From the NCBI GenBank assembly GCA_002069025.1, contig MWBK01000054.1:1-61086 (forward strand): 61,086 nucleotides of DNA. Direction: 5' to 3'. This document shows positions 54,960 through 61,086 of the stretch, piece after piece. The notes under the pieces are model-generated. The model searched no databases. It was not told the DNA's origin and worked only from the letters and a program-made list of their open reading frames with translations. The position numbers and the translations under genes were made by a program. This DNA comes from Bacteroidetes bacterium ADurb.Bin302. Its GTDB lineage: Bacteria; Bacteroidota; Bacteroidia; Bacteroidales; Paludibacteraceae. Every line of letters begins with the position of its first letter. Positions within the stretch are counted from its first letter, which is position 1.

Positions 54960-54983
54960 ATATGTTTTTAAAACATATGTTTT
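54960..54983. promoter_or_regulatory. Overlapping AT-rich palindromes in the divergent region
   Basis: Two perfect palindromes share bases: ATATGTTTT-T-AAAACATAT (54960-54978) and AAAACATATGTTTT (54970-54983), followed by a further TTTAAA. They lie at about -25 to -45 relative to the DUF2582 gene start site and upstream of the tRNA-Thr -33 element. Confidence 0.4.
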
Positions 54984-55054
54984 AAACTTCTTTAACATAA
55001 AAATCGGCACTTTCTTTTTAAATGAAATTTCTTTGTAACATTCGATTTTTATTG

Positions 55055-55062
55055 TACTTTTG
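55055..55062 (+). promoter_or_regulatory. -7 box (TACTTTTG) of tRNA-Thr, with TTTG at -33
   Basis: TACTTTTG 11 nt upstream of the tRNA, and TTTG at 55032-55035 with a 19-nt spacer: the best complete Bacteroidota promoter in the window. Confidence 0.75.
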
Positions 55063-55073
55063 CAGGCGTTCAA

Positions 55074-55146
<73 letters not shown>

Positions 55147-55155
55147 CAAAAAATG

Positions 55156-56460
55156 TTATAATCTGTTGTGTGAAAGACAAATAAGACTACGGCTAAGCAC
55201 AATTAAGACTAAACCCAAAAATACTGAACTTATTGCTAATGCAATAAAGACGTATGATGCTCCTGCATTCGAAGCAAATGTTGCTAAAAATCCTGCCAAA
55301 AGGTTAGCTATTGAACTACTTGCTAACCAAACACCCATCATTAAAGATGATAATTTAAGTGGAGACAATTTTGTAACCATAGACAAACCTATTGGTGACA
55401 AACACAATTCGCCGACTGTGTGCATAAAATAAGCACCGATCAGAAACCAAACATTTGCTTTTACATGCGTTGAACTAACATCTCCACCACGCTGAACAAT
55501 AGCCATTAACAAAATCATAAAACCAAGTCCCAAAAGAATCAAGCCATATCCCATCTTAACCGGTACCGATGGCTCTTTTCCTCGTCTTGATAAAAATCCC
55601 CACAACATAGATAGCAAAGGAGCTAATATTATGATAAACAACGGATTAACTGCTTGAAACCATTCTGTAGGTACCAATTTATCAAAAACCACACGATCAA
55701 TATATTTGTCGGCATACAAAGTCATTGAACTACCTGCTTGTTCATAACCTGCAAAGAATGCCACTGCAAATAATGTCAAAACAACAATAACCCAAGTTCT
55801 ATCTTTCTCTTCGAGTGTAAGTTTTGAATCAATATCGGTATCAATATTTTTCTTTGCAGACGGAAGTTTACCGGCATCACCAAGCAATTTTTCACCTCCA
55901 AGTAAATACATTACAAAACCTATTAACAAGCCTAAACCTGAAATCAAAAAACCATACCTGTAATCATACACAACTGCAACATAACCTGTTAAAAGAGGAG
56001 CTAAAAATGCACCAAGATTGATACCCATGTAAAATATTGTAAACGCTGAATCACGGCGCGAATCGCCTTGTGGATACAAACTGCCTAACAATACAGAAAT
56101 ATTAGGTTTAAAGAAGCCATTACCAATTATTAGAAAGATCAAGCCGATATACAAACATCCTGTATTTTGACCGGAAGCCAAGGTAAATTGACCTAGCATC
56201 ATTACTATCGACCCTATTATTATGGATTTTCTCTGACCTATGTAATTATCAGCTATCCATCCACCTATCAATGGCGAGAAATATACTAAACCGGTAAATA
56301 TACCGTATAGCATCGTTGCTGAGCCATCCGAAAATCCTAACCCACCATCTATAAAGCTTTTAGTTAAATACAGCACTAATAATGCACGCATGCCATAATA
56401 ACTAAAACGTTCCCACATTTCAGTAAAAAACAATAGATATAATCCTTTGGGATGCTTCAT
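55156..56460 (-). CDS. POT/PTR2 family peptide transporter
   Basis: Proton-coupled di/tripeptide symporter of the major facilitator superfamily, 434 residues. The diagnostic EMWERFSYYGMRALLVLYL (ExxERFxYY, residues 14-32), GGWIADNYIGQRKSIIIGSI and FTIFYMGINLGAFLAPLLTG are all present, and about 12 hydrophobic segments follow. The C-terminus (FLGLVLIVLSRSLICLSHNR) lacks the extra helices of larger homologues. Last gene of a minus-strand unit with rlmI, an RNase D-like gene and DUF5063. Confidence 0.94.
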   Translation of the reverse strand: MKHPKGLYLLFFTEMWERFSYYGMRALLVLYLTKSFIDGGLGFSDGSATMLYGIFTGLVYFSPLIGGWIADNYIGQRKSIIIGSIVMMLGQFTLASGQNTGCLYIGLIFLIIGNGFFKPNISVLLGSLYPQGDSRRDSAFTIFYMGINLGAFLAPLLTGYVAVVYDYRYGFLISGLGLLIGFVMYLLGGEKLLGDAGKLPSAKKNIDTDIDSKLTLEEKDRTWVIVVLTLFAVAFFAGYEQAGSSMTLYADKYIDRVVFDKLVPTEWFQAVNPLFIIILAPLLSMLWGFLSRRGKEPSVPVKMGYGLILLGLGFMILLMAIVQRGGDVSSTHVKANVWFLIGAYFMHTVGELCLSPIGLSMVTKLSPLKLSSLMMGVWLASSSIANLLAGFLATFASNAGASYVFIALAISSVFLGLVLIVLSRSLICLSHNRL

Positions 56461-56469
56461 ACAGTTTAT

Positions 56470-57657
56470 CTATTCTACGTACAAAACCAGACCTTTTAGA
56501 TATTCTCCTTCCGGATGATAAATATTAACGGGATGATCAGCCGGTTGAGTCAACTGATGTAAGATTCTAACTTTTCGACCACTCATGGCTGCTGCAGAAA
56601 AAACAGCTAATCGAAATTGTTCTTTAGTAACAACCTGCGAACACGAGAATGTAAATAGGATTCCACCGGACTTAATCTTCTCAAATGCCTTTAAATTTAG
56701 ACGTTTATATCCTTGTAAAGCATTGTGCAAGGCTGCTCTGTGCTTAGCAAATGCAGGAGGATCAAGAATAATCAAATCGTAGTCATCTTTTTTAATATCA
56801 TCAAGATACTTAAATGCATCAAGTGCAAATTCTTTATGTCGACTATCGTCCTTAAAATTATTTATAAGATTCTTTTCCGTTAAAGCTATCGCCTTAGCAG
56901 AACTATCAACCGAATAAACTGCTGATGCCTCACCACGCATGGCATAGCAAGAAAAGCCTCCTGTGTAACAAAACATATTCAACACCTTTCTTCCTTTTGC
57001 ATAATGCTCAAGCAATGCCCTGTTTTCACGCTGATCAATAAAAAAGCCTGTTTTTTGACCTTTTTCCCAATCTATTAAAAAGTGTAAGCCATTCTCATAA
57101 GCCTCTGCACCATCTTCAGCACCAATTAAGTATCCATCTTCTGCTCCTGTATCTGCTTTATATGGTAAAGTAGTTTCTGATTTATAGAATACATTTTTAA
57201 TTTTACCTTTAGATATAGCAACAATACATTCTGCTAATTCTTGTCTGACTAAATGCATACCAACCGAATGAGCTTGCAAAACTGCAGTTGATCCATAAAA
57301 GTCTACAATTAATCCGGGTAAGAAATCGCCCTCTCCATGTACCAAACGAAATGTATTATGTTTTTCTGTATAATCAAGTCCCAATGCCTTACGAGCATTG
57401 TATGCAGTTTCCAAACGTTTTTTCCAAAAAGTCTTGTCTATATTTTCTTTTTCAAAAGATAAAATACGTACAGCTATACTTCCTATTTGATAATGTCCTA
57501 TTGCCAAATATTGTTTTGATGCATCATATACCTCTACTAACTCGCCTTCATTAATATTATCATCTTGTTTGGCTATTGCACCTGAAAACACCCAAGGATG
57601 AAAACGTAGTAATGATGATTCTTTGCCTTTTTTTAAATAAATTCTTTTATAACTCAT
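56470..57657 (-). CDS. 23S rRNA (cytosine-C5) methyltransferase, RlmI family
   Basis: A 395-residue SAM-dependent methyltransferase. An N-terminal PUA domain (residues 1-75, LKKGKESSLLRFHPWVFSGA) precedes an EEHEE-like region and the Rossmann methyltransferase: VLNMFCYTGGFSCYAMRGEA (SAM site), VDSSAKAIALTEKNL, DLIILDPPAFAKHR and the cysteine-containing FTFSCSQVV. The family methylates C1962 of 23S rRNA. It overlaps the exonuclease gene upstream by 11 bp. Confidence 0.93.
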   Translation of the reverse strand: MSYKRIYLKKGKESSLLRFHPWVFSGAIAKQDDNINEGELVEVYDASKQYLAIGHYQIGSIAVRILSFEKENIDKTFWKKRLETAYNARKALGLDYTEKHNTFRLVHGEGDFLPGLIVDFYGSTAVLQAHSVGMHLVRQELAECIVAISKGKIKNVFYKSETTLPYKADTGAEDGYLIGAEDGAEAYENGLHFLIDWEKGQKTGFFIDQRENRALLEHYAKGRKVLNMFCYTGGFSCYAMRGEASAVYSVDSSAKAIALTEKNLINNFKDDSRHKEFALDAFKYLDDIKKDDYDLIILDPPAFAKHRAALHNALQGYKRLNLKAFEKIKSGGILFTFSCSQVVTKEQFRLAVFSAAAMSGRKVRILHQLTQPADHPVNIYHPEGEYLKGLVLYVE

Positions 57658-58246
57658 CTTTGATTTTATTATATATATCTACACAGGCCCATGCATCAAT
57701 GGCAGCATACATTTGTTGTTTTTCTGTTAAATATGGAGCTTCCCAATTCGTTAGACGTTGTGATTTGGATATTTTCTTCTCAAATAAAATACCATACATT
57801 TTTTGCAAACTCAAATCCTCGATTCCAACATTCTTAATTACAGATTGTAAATCTATAAAGCCTTGTGGAACCATCTTCATTCGCTTTGCCATAGAGCGAT
57901 AATCATCACGCAAAGATAAGCCCACTTTTAATATATTCTTATTCGATATTATACGAGCCAAGGACAATGGAATACCAATAATATTAACTCGAAACAGCCA
58001 ACAAGTATCACCTGCCGACAATTGTATTAATGCTACTTTATTAGTAACACCCCTCGCAAAGGTAGGTTTTGTTTCCGTATCAAATCCTAGAATTTTACAC
58101 TTTTCCAAATACTCGCAAGCTTTATCTGACTTCTCTAAGGTATCTACAATAATAATATTCCTTGATTCATATACCAATTGCGGCAATGCATTAAGTTCTT
58201 CCTTAGTAATTGTCGATTGATATGTTGTTGTCATCGTTTTCGTCAT
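57647..58246 (-). CDS. RNase D-like 3'-5' exonuclease domain protein
   Basis: A 199-residue single-domain DEDD exonuclease: motif I ILGFDTETKPTFARG (Asp, Glu), motif II ILKVGLSLRDDYRSM, and motif III MYAAIDAWACVDIYNKI (Tyr, Asp). No HRDC domain follows, unlike RNase D. It probably trims RNA or DNA 3' ends. Two starts are possible, ATG 58246 (MTKTMTTTY) and ATG 58234; both overlap the DUF5063 gene by 30-45 bp. The gene overlaps rlmI by 11 bp at its 3' end. Confidence 0.92.
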   Translation of the reverse strand: MTKTMTTTYQSTITKEELNALPQLVYESRNIIIVDTLEKSDKACEYLEKCKILGFDTETKPTFARGVTNKVALIQLSAGDTCWLFRVNIIGIPLSLARIISNKNILKVGLSLRDDYRSMAKRMKMVPQGFIDLQSVIKNVGIEDLSLQKMYGILFEKKISKSQRLTNWEAPYLTEKQQMYAAIDAWACVDIYNKIKDEL

Positions 58247-58718
58247 TTTGAGGATTATACCTTATTTCGTGTATGTGTTTTAATGCATTTAAGAGTTGCT
58301 TGCCCCAGTATGTTTCAAAATTTTCAATGCAAGAATATAAGGCATCGTTTGATACGGCTTGATTTCCTTCTTTATAATTAAGTGTGAAATTCTTGATATC
58401 TTGATATATATCTGTCAAATTTTCAGATATGGATGCAGCTGATTCTCCATCATAATACGCATCATTAGCGGCAACTAAACGCGATACAGATTGTTTTATT
58501 GCTTCATAATCAGATTCTGTTACAAACACCTGAATATCATCATCACCAACCGGAATAGGTTTCTCTAACATAGCCGTTTTCATATACAACAACGGCAATA
58601 ATTTTTGCATTACTTCGATAAATACTTGAGATTGCTTTTCGTCCGAATGTTCCATAAAAGCGCAATACTCAACACCTACTGTTACAAATTCAACAATATT
58701 TTTAGTATATAAATTCAT
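58203..58718 (-). CDS. DUF5063 family protein
   Basis: A 171-residue, acidic, all-helical cytoplasmic protein with NIVEFVTVGVEYCAFMEHSD near the N-terminus, FIEVMQKLLPLLYMKTAMLE, LTDIYQDIKNFTLNYKEGNQ and NFETYWGKQLLNALKHIHEI, as in DUF5063. No catalytic motif is evident. It precedes and overlaps the exonuclease gene; this DUF5063-exonuclease-rlmI order recurs in Bacteroidales as far as I recall. Function unknown. Confidence 0.86.
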   Translation of the reverse strand: MNLYTKNIVEFVTVGVEYCAFMEHSDEKQSQVFIEVMQKLLPLLYMKTAMLEKPIPVGDDDIQVFVTESDYEAIKQSVSRLVAANDAYYDGESAASISENLTDIYQDIKNFTLNYKEGNQAVSNDALYSCIENFETYWGKQLLNALKHIHEIRYNPQNDENDDNNISIDNY

Positions 58719-58792
58719 AATATGTATGATATATTAACCTGATACTTGCTTAACTATTAAAATCACTTTGACCTATTCTCAATAAAAAATCG

Positions 58793-58800
58793 TATTTTTG
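58793..58800 (+). promoter_or_regulatory. -7 box (TATTTTTG) of the ECF sigma cassette
   Basis: TATTTTTG 19 nt before the sigma factor ATG, with TTTG at 58767-58770 (22-nt spacer, slightly long). This is a housekeeping-type promoter; a second, sigma-specific promoter is not recognisable by eye. Confidence 0.55.
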
Positions 58801-58819
58801 CAGAATTATTAATACACAA

Positions 58820-59374
58820 ATGAAAAATTCCATTAACGATAACGATTTGCTAAAAATGCTGATAGATGAATCAACCCGAAGGGAAGCTTTTTCTATCCTC
58901 GTAAATAAATACAAACAACGTCTGTATTGGCATATCAGAAAAATGGTGATTGTTCATGAAGATGCTGATGATATATTACAAAATACATTCATTAAAGCAT
59001 GGACAAACATCGATAAATTCAGAGGCGAAGCCAATATTTTAACATGGTTATATCGCATCGCCACGAATGAAACCATGGATTTCTTCAATTCCGCTCATTC
59101 AAAACATTCAAATAATACCGTTAATTTGGATGATGCACCTGCATTACAAATAGAAAACGATGTCTATTTTGACGGAGACGAAGCACAAAAAAAATTACAA
59201 AGAGCAATATTATCACTTCCTAATAAGCAAAGACTTGTATTTAATATGCGCTATTACGATGAAATGCCTTACGCAGAGATGTCTGAAATATTAGGCACGT
59301 CTGAAGGAGCATTAAAAGCATCTTATCACCATGCAGTAAAAAAAATCGAAGATTTTGTTACTGCTGCAAATTAA
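58820..59374 (+). CDS. ECF-type RNA polymerase sigma factor
   Basis: A 184-residue alternative sigma factor. Region 2 spans about residues 20-95 (FSILVNKYKQRLYWHIRKMV, VHEDADDILQNTFIKAWTNI, FRGEANILTWLYRIATNETM) and region 4 about 130-180 (ILSLPNKQRLVFNMRYYDEM, YAEMSEILGTSEGALKASYHHAVKKIEDF). There is no region 1.1 or 3. It is followed after 36 nt by a small single-pass protein that fits an anti-sigma factor and then by a periplasmic helical protein, so the three likely form one stress-response unit. Confidence 0.95.
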   Translation: MKNSINDNDLLKMLIDESTRREAFSILVNKYKQRLYWHIRKMVIVHEDADDILQNTFIKAWTNIDKFRGEANILTWLYRIATNETMDFFNSAHSKHSNNTVNLDDAPALQIENDVYFDGDEAQKKLQRAILSLPNKQRLVFNMRYYDEMPYAEMSEILGTSEGALKASYHHAVKKIEDFVTAAN

Positions 59375-59410
59375 ACCTTTCAAAAAATCAATCGTCAAAG
59401 TTACAAAAAA

Positions 59411-59788
59411 ATGGAAGAACATAGCAATATATTAGAAAAGTTAGGAAAGGAAAATCATTTTCGCGTTCCTGAAAATTATTTTGAAGATTTCTCTGCAAAA
59501 ATGGAAAAAAGATTAGACGAAATGTCTGTTCAAAATACCCAAGCAAAGGATCAACCAAAAGTTACATTGCAAAGCAATATTTGGATTCGCATACGCCCTA
59601 TTCTGTATGTAGCAGCAATGATTATTTTTTTATACGGTATAACTTACGTTATTATACAACCTAAGGTAAAAGAAGCTCAAATGCAAGAGATGCAAGCATC
59701 AACCGAAGAAATGGACGATTTACAGCAATACTTATACGATGATCTTGATACCGAAGATATGTATGAAATGCTTTCTATGAACAATTAA
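59411..59788 (+). CDS. Small single-pass membrane protein, candidate anti-sigma factor
   Basis: A 125-residue protein. The N-terminal cytoplasmic part (NILEKLGKENHFRVPENYFE and DFSAKMEKRLDEMS) has the VPENYFE segment frequent in Bacteroidota proteins encoded after ECF sigma genes. One membrane helix follows (RPILYVAAMIIFLYGITYVI, about residues 61-80), then a short acidic periplasmic tail (about 45 residues). Size, topology and position suggest it restrains the upstream sigma factor. No zinc (HxxxCxxC) motif is present. Function inferred from position. Confidence 0.82.
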   Translation: MEEHSNILEKLGKENHFRVPENYFEDFSAKMEKRLDEMSVQNTQAKDQPKVTLQSNIWIRIRPILYVAAMIIFLYGITYVIIQPKVKEAQMQEMQASTEEMDDLQQYLYDDLDTEDMYEMLSMNN

Positions 59789-59799
59789 ACATTACTAAA

Positions 59800-60267
59800 A
59801 TGAAAAGGGATTTAATTTTATTGTTTACACTTTTATTGAGTTTAAACATATTTGCAAAAACTGATACTAATGAACAAAATAATAGACCTAAACGTTTAAT
59901 GGTTGAAGAAGAATTAGAGTTTTATAAATCAAAAGAAATTCTTTCTAATACCGAATTCGATAAGTTTGCTGTTGTATATAAAGAATTTAGCCAAGAGAAA
60001 CAGGCTATTAGAAAAGAGAATAGACTTTTGAAAAAAGAAGCTAAAACAGCTGAAATCAGCGAAGAAAATGCAACTAAAATTTTAAATGCTCTTGCTGACA
60101 ACAAAATTAGAATAGCACAAATAAACAAAGAGTATCAAGATAAGATTTTAAAAATCATTCCTGCTACAAAATATCTAAAGATTCAGCAAGCAAGAGACGA
60201 ATATAAACGCGAAATGTGGAAAAAAATTAAAGAGCAAAAAGCTAAGAGCAACAAACAGCAACACTAA
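59800..60267 (+). CDS. Periplasmic helical protein, CpxP/CnrX-like
   Basis: A 155-residue exported protein. The signal peptide MKRDLILLFTLLLSLNIFA is followed by an all-helical, highly charged body (VEEELEFYKSKEILSNTEFD, VYKEFSQEKQAIRKENRLLK, ILKIIPATKYLKIQQARDEY). The long antiparallel helices and the IPATKYLKIQQA segment resemble Spy/CpxP/CnrX-type proteins, which sense misfolding or metals in the periplasm. I cannot see a His/Met metal cluster. Only 11 nt separate it from the candidate anti-sigma gene. A strong terminator follows. Confidence 0.8.
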   Translation: MKRDLILLFTLLLSLNIFAKTDTNEQNNRPKRLMVEEELEFYKSKEILSNTEFDKFAVVYKEFSQEKQAIRKENRLLKKEAKTAEISEENATKILNALADNKIRIAQINKEYQDKILKIIPATKYLKIQQARDEYKREMWKKIKEQKAKSNKQQH

Positions 60268-60303
60268 CAATAGTTTTTTACAAACATTTATTTATTAATT
60301 GAT

Positions 60304-60338
60304 TATCCTTGTACAATAATGTGCAAGGATATTTTTTT
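60304..60338 (+). terminator. Rho-independent terminator of the ECF sigma cassette
   Basis: Eleven-bp stem (ATCCTTGTACA / TGTGCAAGGAT, one wobble), ATAA loop, followed by a run of seven T. Confidence 0.85.
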
Positions 60339-60391
60339 GTTTTTAATGCGTTTTTATCATAAAAAAATTTGCACAATCCAAATTATCAGCA

Positions 60392-60399
60392 TACCTTTG
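60392..60399 (+). promoter_or_regulatory. -7 box (TACCTTTG) of tRNA-Lys(TTT)
   Basis: TACCTTTG 20 nt before the tRNA. Confidence 0.65.
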
Positions 60400-60419
60400 C
60401 AGCGCTTTTAAGGAAAGAA

Positions 60420-60492
60420 GATTCGCTAGCTCAGCTGGTAGAGCACAACACTTTTAATGTTGGGGTCTTGGGTTCGAGCCCCAAGCGGATCA
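60420..60492 (+). tRNA. tRNA-Lys(TTT)
   Basis: A 73-nt tRNA. Acceptor GATTCGC pairs with GCGGATC (one wobble), discriminator A; D arm GCTC/GAGC; anticodon stem CAACA/TGTTG with loop CTTTTAA, anticodon TTT; T arm TTGGG-TTCGAGC-CCCAA. No encoded CCA. Confidence 0.96.
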
Positions 60493-60500
60493 CAAAAGCT

Positions 60501-60536
60501 AAAGTCAGCAAATCAAATAGTTTTGCTGACTTTTTT
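60501..60536 (+). terminator. Rho-independent terminator after tRNA-Lys(TTT)
   Basis: Perfect 12-bp stem (AAAGTCAGCAAA / TTTGCTGACTTT), 9-nt loop, T-run. Confidence 0.85.
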
Positions 60537-60704
60537 GTTTTAAATAATATAGCATTGAAACTCATTAGCAACCCAGCTAAGTTTTATTCCTTTTTAAATT
60601 GTGCCCTACCCGTTGGAAAACCTAACAATCGAATATTGAGAGTAAAAAATGAATAACAAATAAATTGTATATTCGAATTCTAATCATTCTAATATCAAAT
60701 AACT

Positions 60705-60893
60705 ATGGAAAAAATAAATTCGTATTTTGATGGTGGGTTACTTTAACTAATAGCTTGGCAATTGCTTGGTGCATTAGTAACGATTTTAACTATTGGCATT
60801 TGTTTTCCATGGTCAATATAGTAGAAGCTGTTATTTCTTACTGGGTCAGCAAGTTTCTGGCTTTTTGAAATGATAATTTACACTTTTTATTGA
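60705..60893 (+). pseudogene. Decayed small membrane protein gene
   Basis: One frame reads MEKINSYFDGGLL, stop, LIAWQLLGALVTILTIGICF then PWSI, two stops, KLLFLTGSASFWLFEMIIYT then FY, stop. The pieces resemble a small polytopic membrane family with the pattern SYFDGGLLxLIGW...TLGICFPW...LKFTGxAxxLFxxWI. The first stop (TAA at 60744) stands where related proteins have Gln, a single C-to-T change, and roughly 15 residues appear deleted at the double stop. The gene can no longer make the full protein. The family comparison is from memory. Confidence 0.65.
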
Positions 60894-61086
60894 TATATAG
60901 TAATATTTTTACTGATAGTGTATAAATAGGATTTCGCATCATCGTGTTCGACTATATTTAAATATACGCTTTCGCTATTAGCAATTCATATTTTAGCATA
61001 ATGATACCGAGGTTGTGAATTGCTTTCAAAAATAGTGCAATCCGAGAGCAAATGAGCTTGCTCGATTTGCCGAGAAGCAGCCTATT
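60894..61086. other. Terminal non-coding stretch with a promoter-like box and a hairpin
   Basis: No ORF of credible length in any frame. On the minus strand TATTTTTG (61026-61033) preceded by TTGCAC resembles a -7 box reading left, but no gene follows it. At 61047-61069 GCAAAT-GAGC-TT-GCTC-G-ATTTGC forms a hairpin with one bulge and no T-run. The gap at 60537-60704 likewise shows nothing recognisable. Confidence 0.4.

Noticed and set aside
60369..60656. 95-residue plus-strand frame
   Set aside because: It runs straight through tRNA-Lys(TTT) and its terminator, so it is not a gene.
61025..61086. Short minus-strand frame at the right edge (ending SSFALGLHYF)
   Set aside because: It has a stop only about twenty codons upstream and no start codon with a translation signal; it resembles the spurious frames that arise over a repeated promoter-like sequence.

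Overview
The window is a chromosomal segment of an AT-rich member of the Bacteroidota, most likely order Bacteroidales. The evidence is the repeated TAnnTTTG -7 promoter box, weak Shine-Dalgarno signals, two secreted proteins with type IX secretion (T9SS) sorting domains (one type A, one type B/gliding-type), a bifunctional RibBA, and several families largely confined to this phylum (DUF6048, DUF6452, DUF4199, DUF5063, DUF4105/Lnb). No phage, transposase, CRISPR array or rRNA operon is visible. Four tRNA genes and the signal recognition particle RNA are present.

Layout. 1-6000 (minus strand): the start of an unidentified gene, pyruvate phosphate dikinase, then a tightly coupled SPFH protein / recF / DUF721 / yggS operon. 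6077-13676: leuS followed by a small surface-polysaccharide locus (flippase and three glycosyltransferases). 13783-16940: cdd, an LptF/LptG-type LPS export permease and ribBA. 17080-20487: an exported ADP-ribosylglycohydrolase lipoprotein and a T9SS-secreted endonuclease/exonuclease/phosphatase protein. 20574-24098 (minus): a polysaccharide-deacetylase-like protein, a glycosyltransferase and murB. 24234-25961: tRNA-Ser, a nitroreductase and miaA.

26029-32522 (minus) is a complete type I restriction-modification cassette in the order hsdR, dinD-like, hsdM, hsdS. It lies between miaA and tRNA-Lys(CTT) and looks richer in G+C than its surroundings; it is the clearest accessory region. 32785-38830 (minus) holds mntP, transketolase and a five-gene envelope operon ending in DUF6452 and DUF6048 proteins. 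38955-39998: SRP RNA, bactofilin, and a YfcE-like phosphodiesterase that appears to start at an ATA codon. 40023-54889: a T9SS type B protein, a LysM/periplasmic-binding fusion with a beta-barrel partner, then a long plus-strand run (nitroreductase, DUF2520, KdsC-like phosphatase, UbiA prenyltransferase, Maf, M16 peptidase, aminotransferase, FtsX-type permease), folC, a PIN-PhoH ATPase, an Lnb-like protein and a small winged-helix protein.

55074-61086: tRNA-Thr, a minus-strand operon (peptide transporter, RlmI, RNase D-like exonuclease, DUF5063), an ECF sigma factor cassette with a small membrane protein and a periplasmic helical protein, tRNA-Lys(TTT), and a decayed small membrane protein gene near the end.

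Most of the window is housekeeping and envelope biogenesis. I did not find a convincing wholly new system. The best leads are the ATA-initiated phosphodiesterase, the 29-bp perfect palindrome inside the dinD-like gene of the restriction cassette, the ECF sigma/sensor cassette and the secreted ADP-ribosylglycohydrolase/EEP pair. All functions are inferred by reading the sequence; no database search was run.
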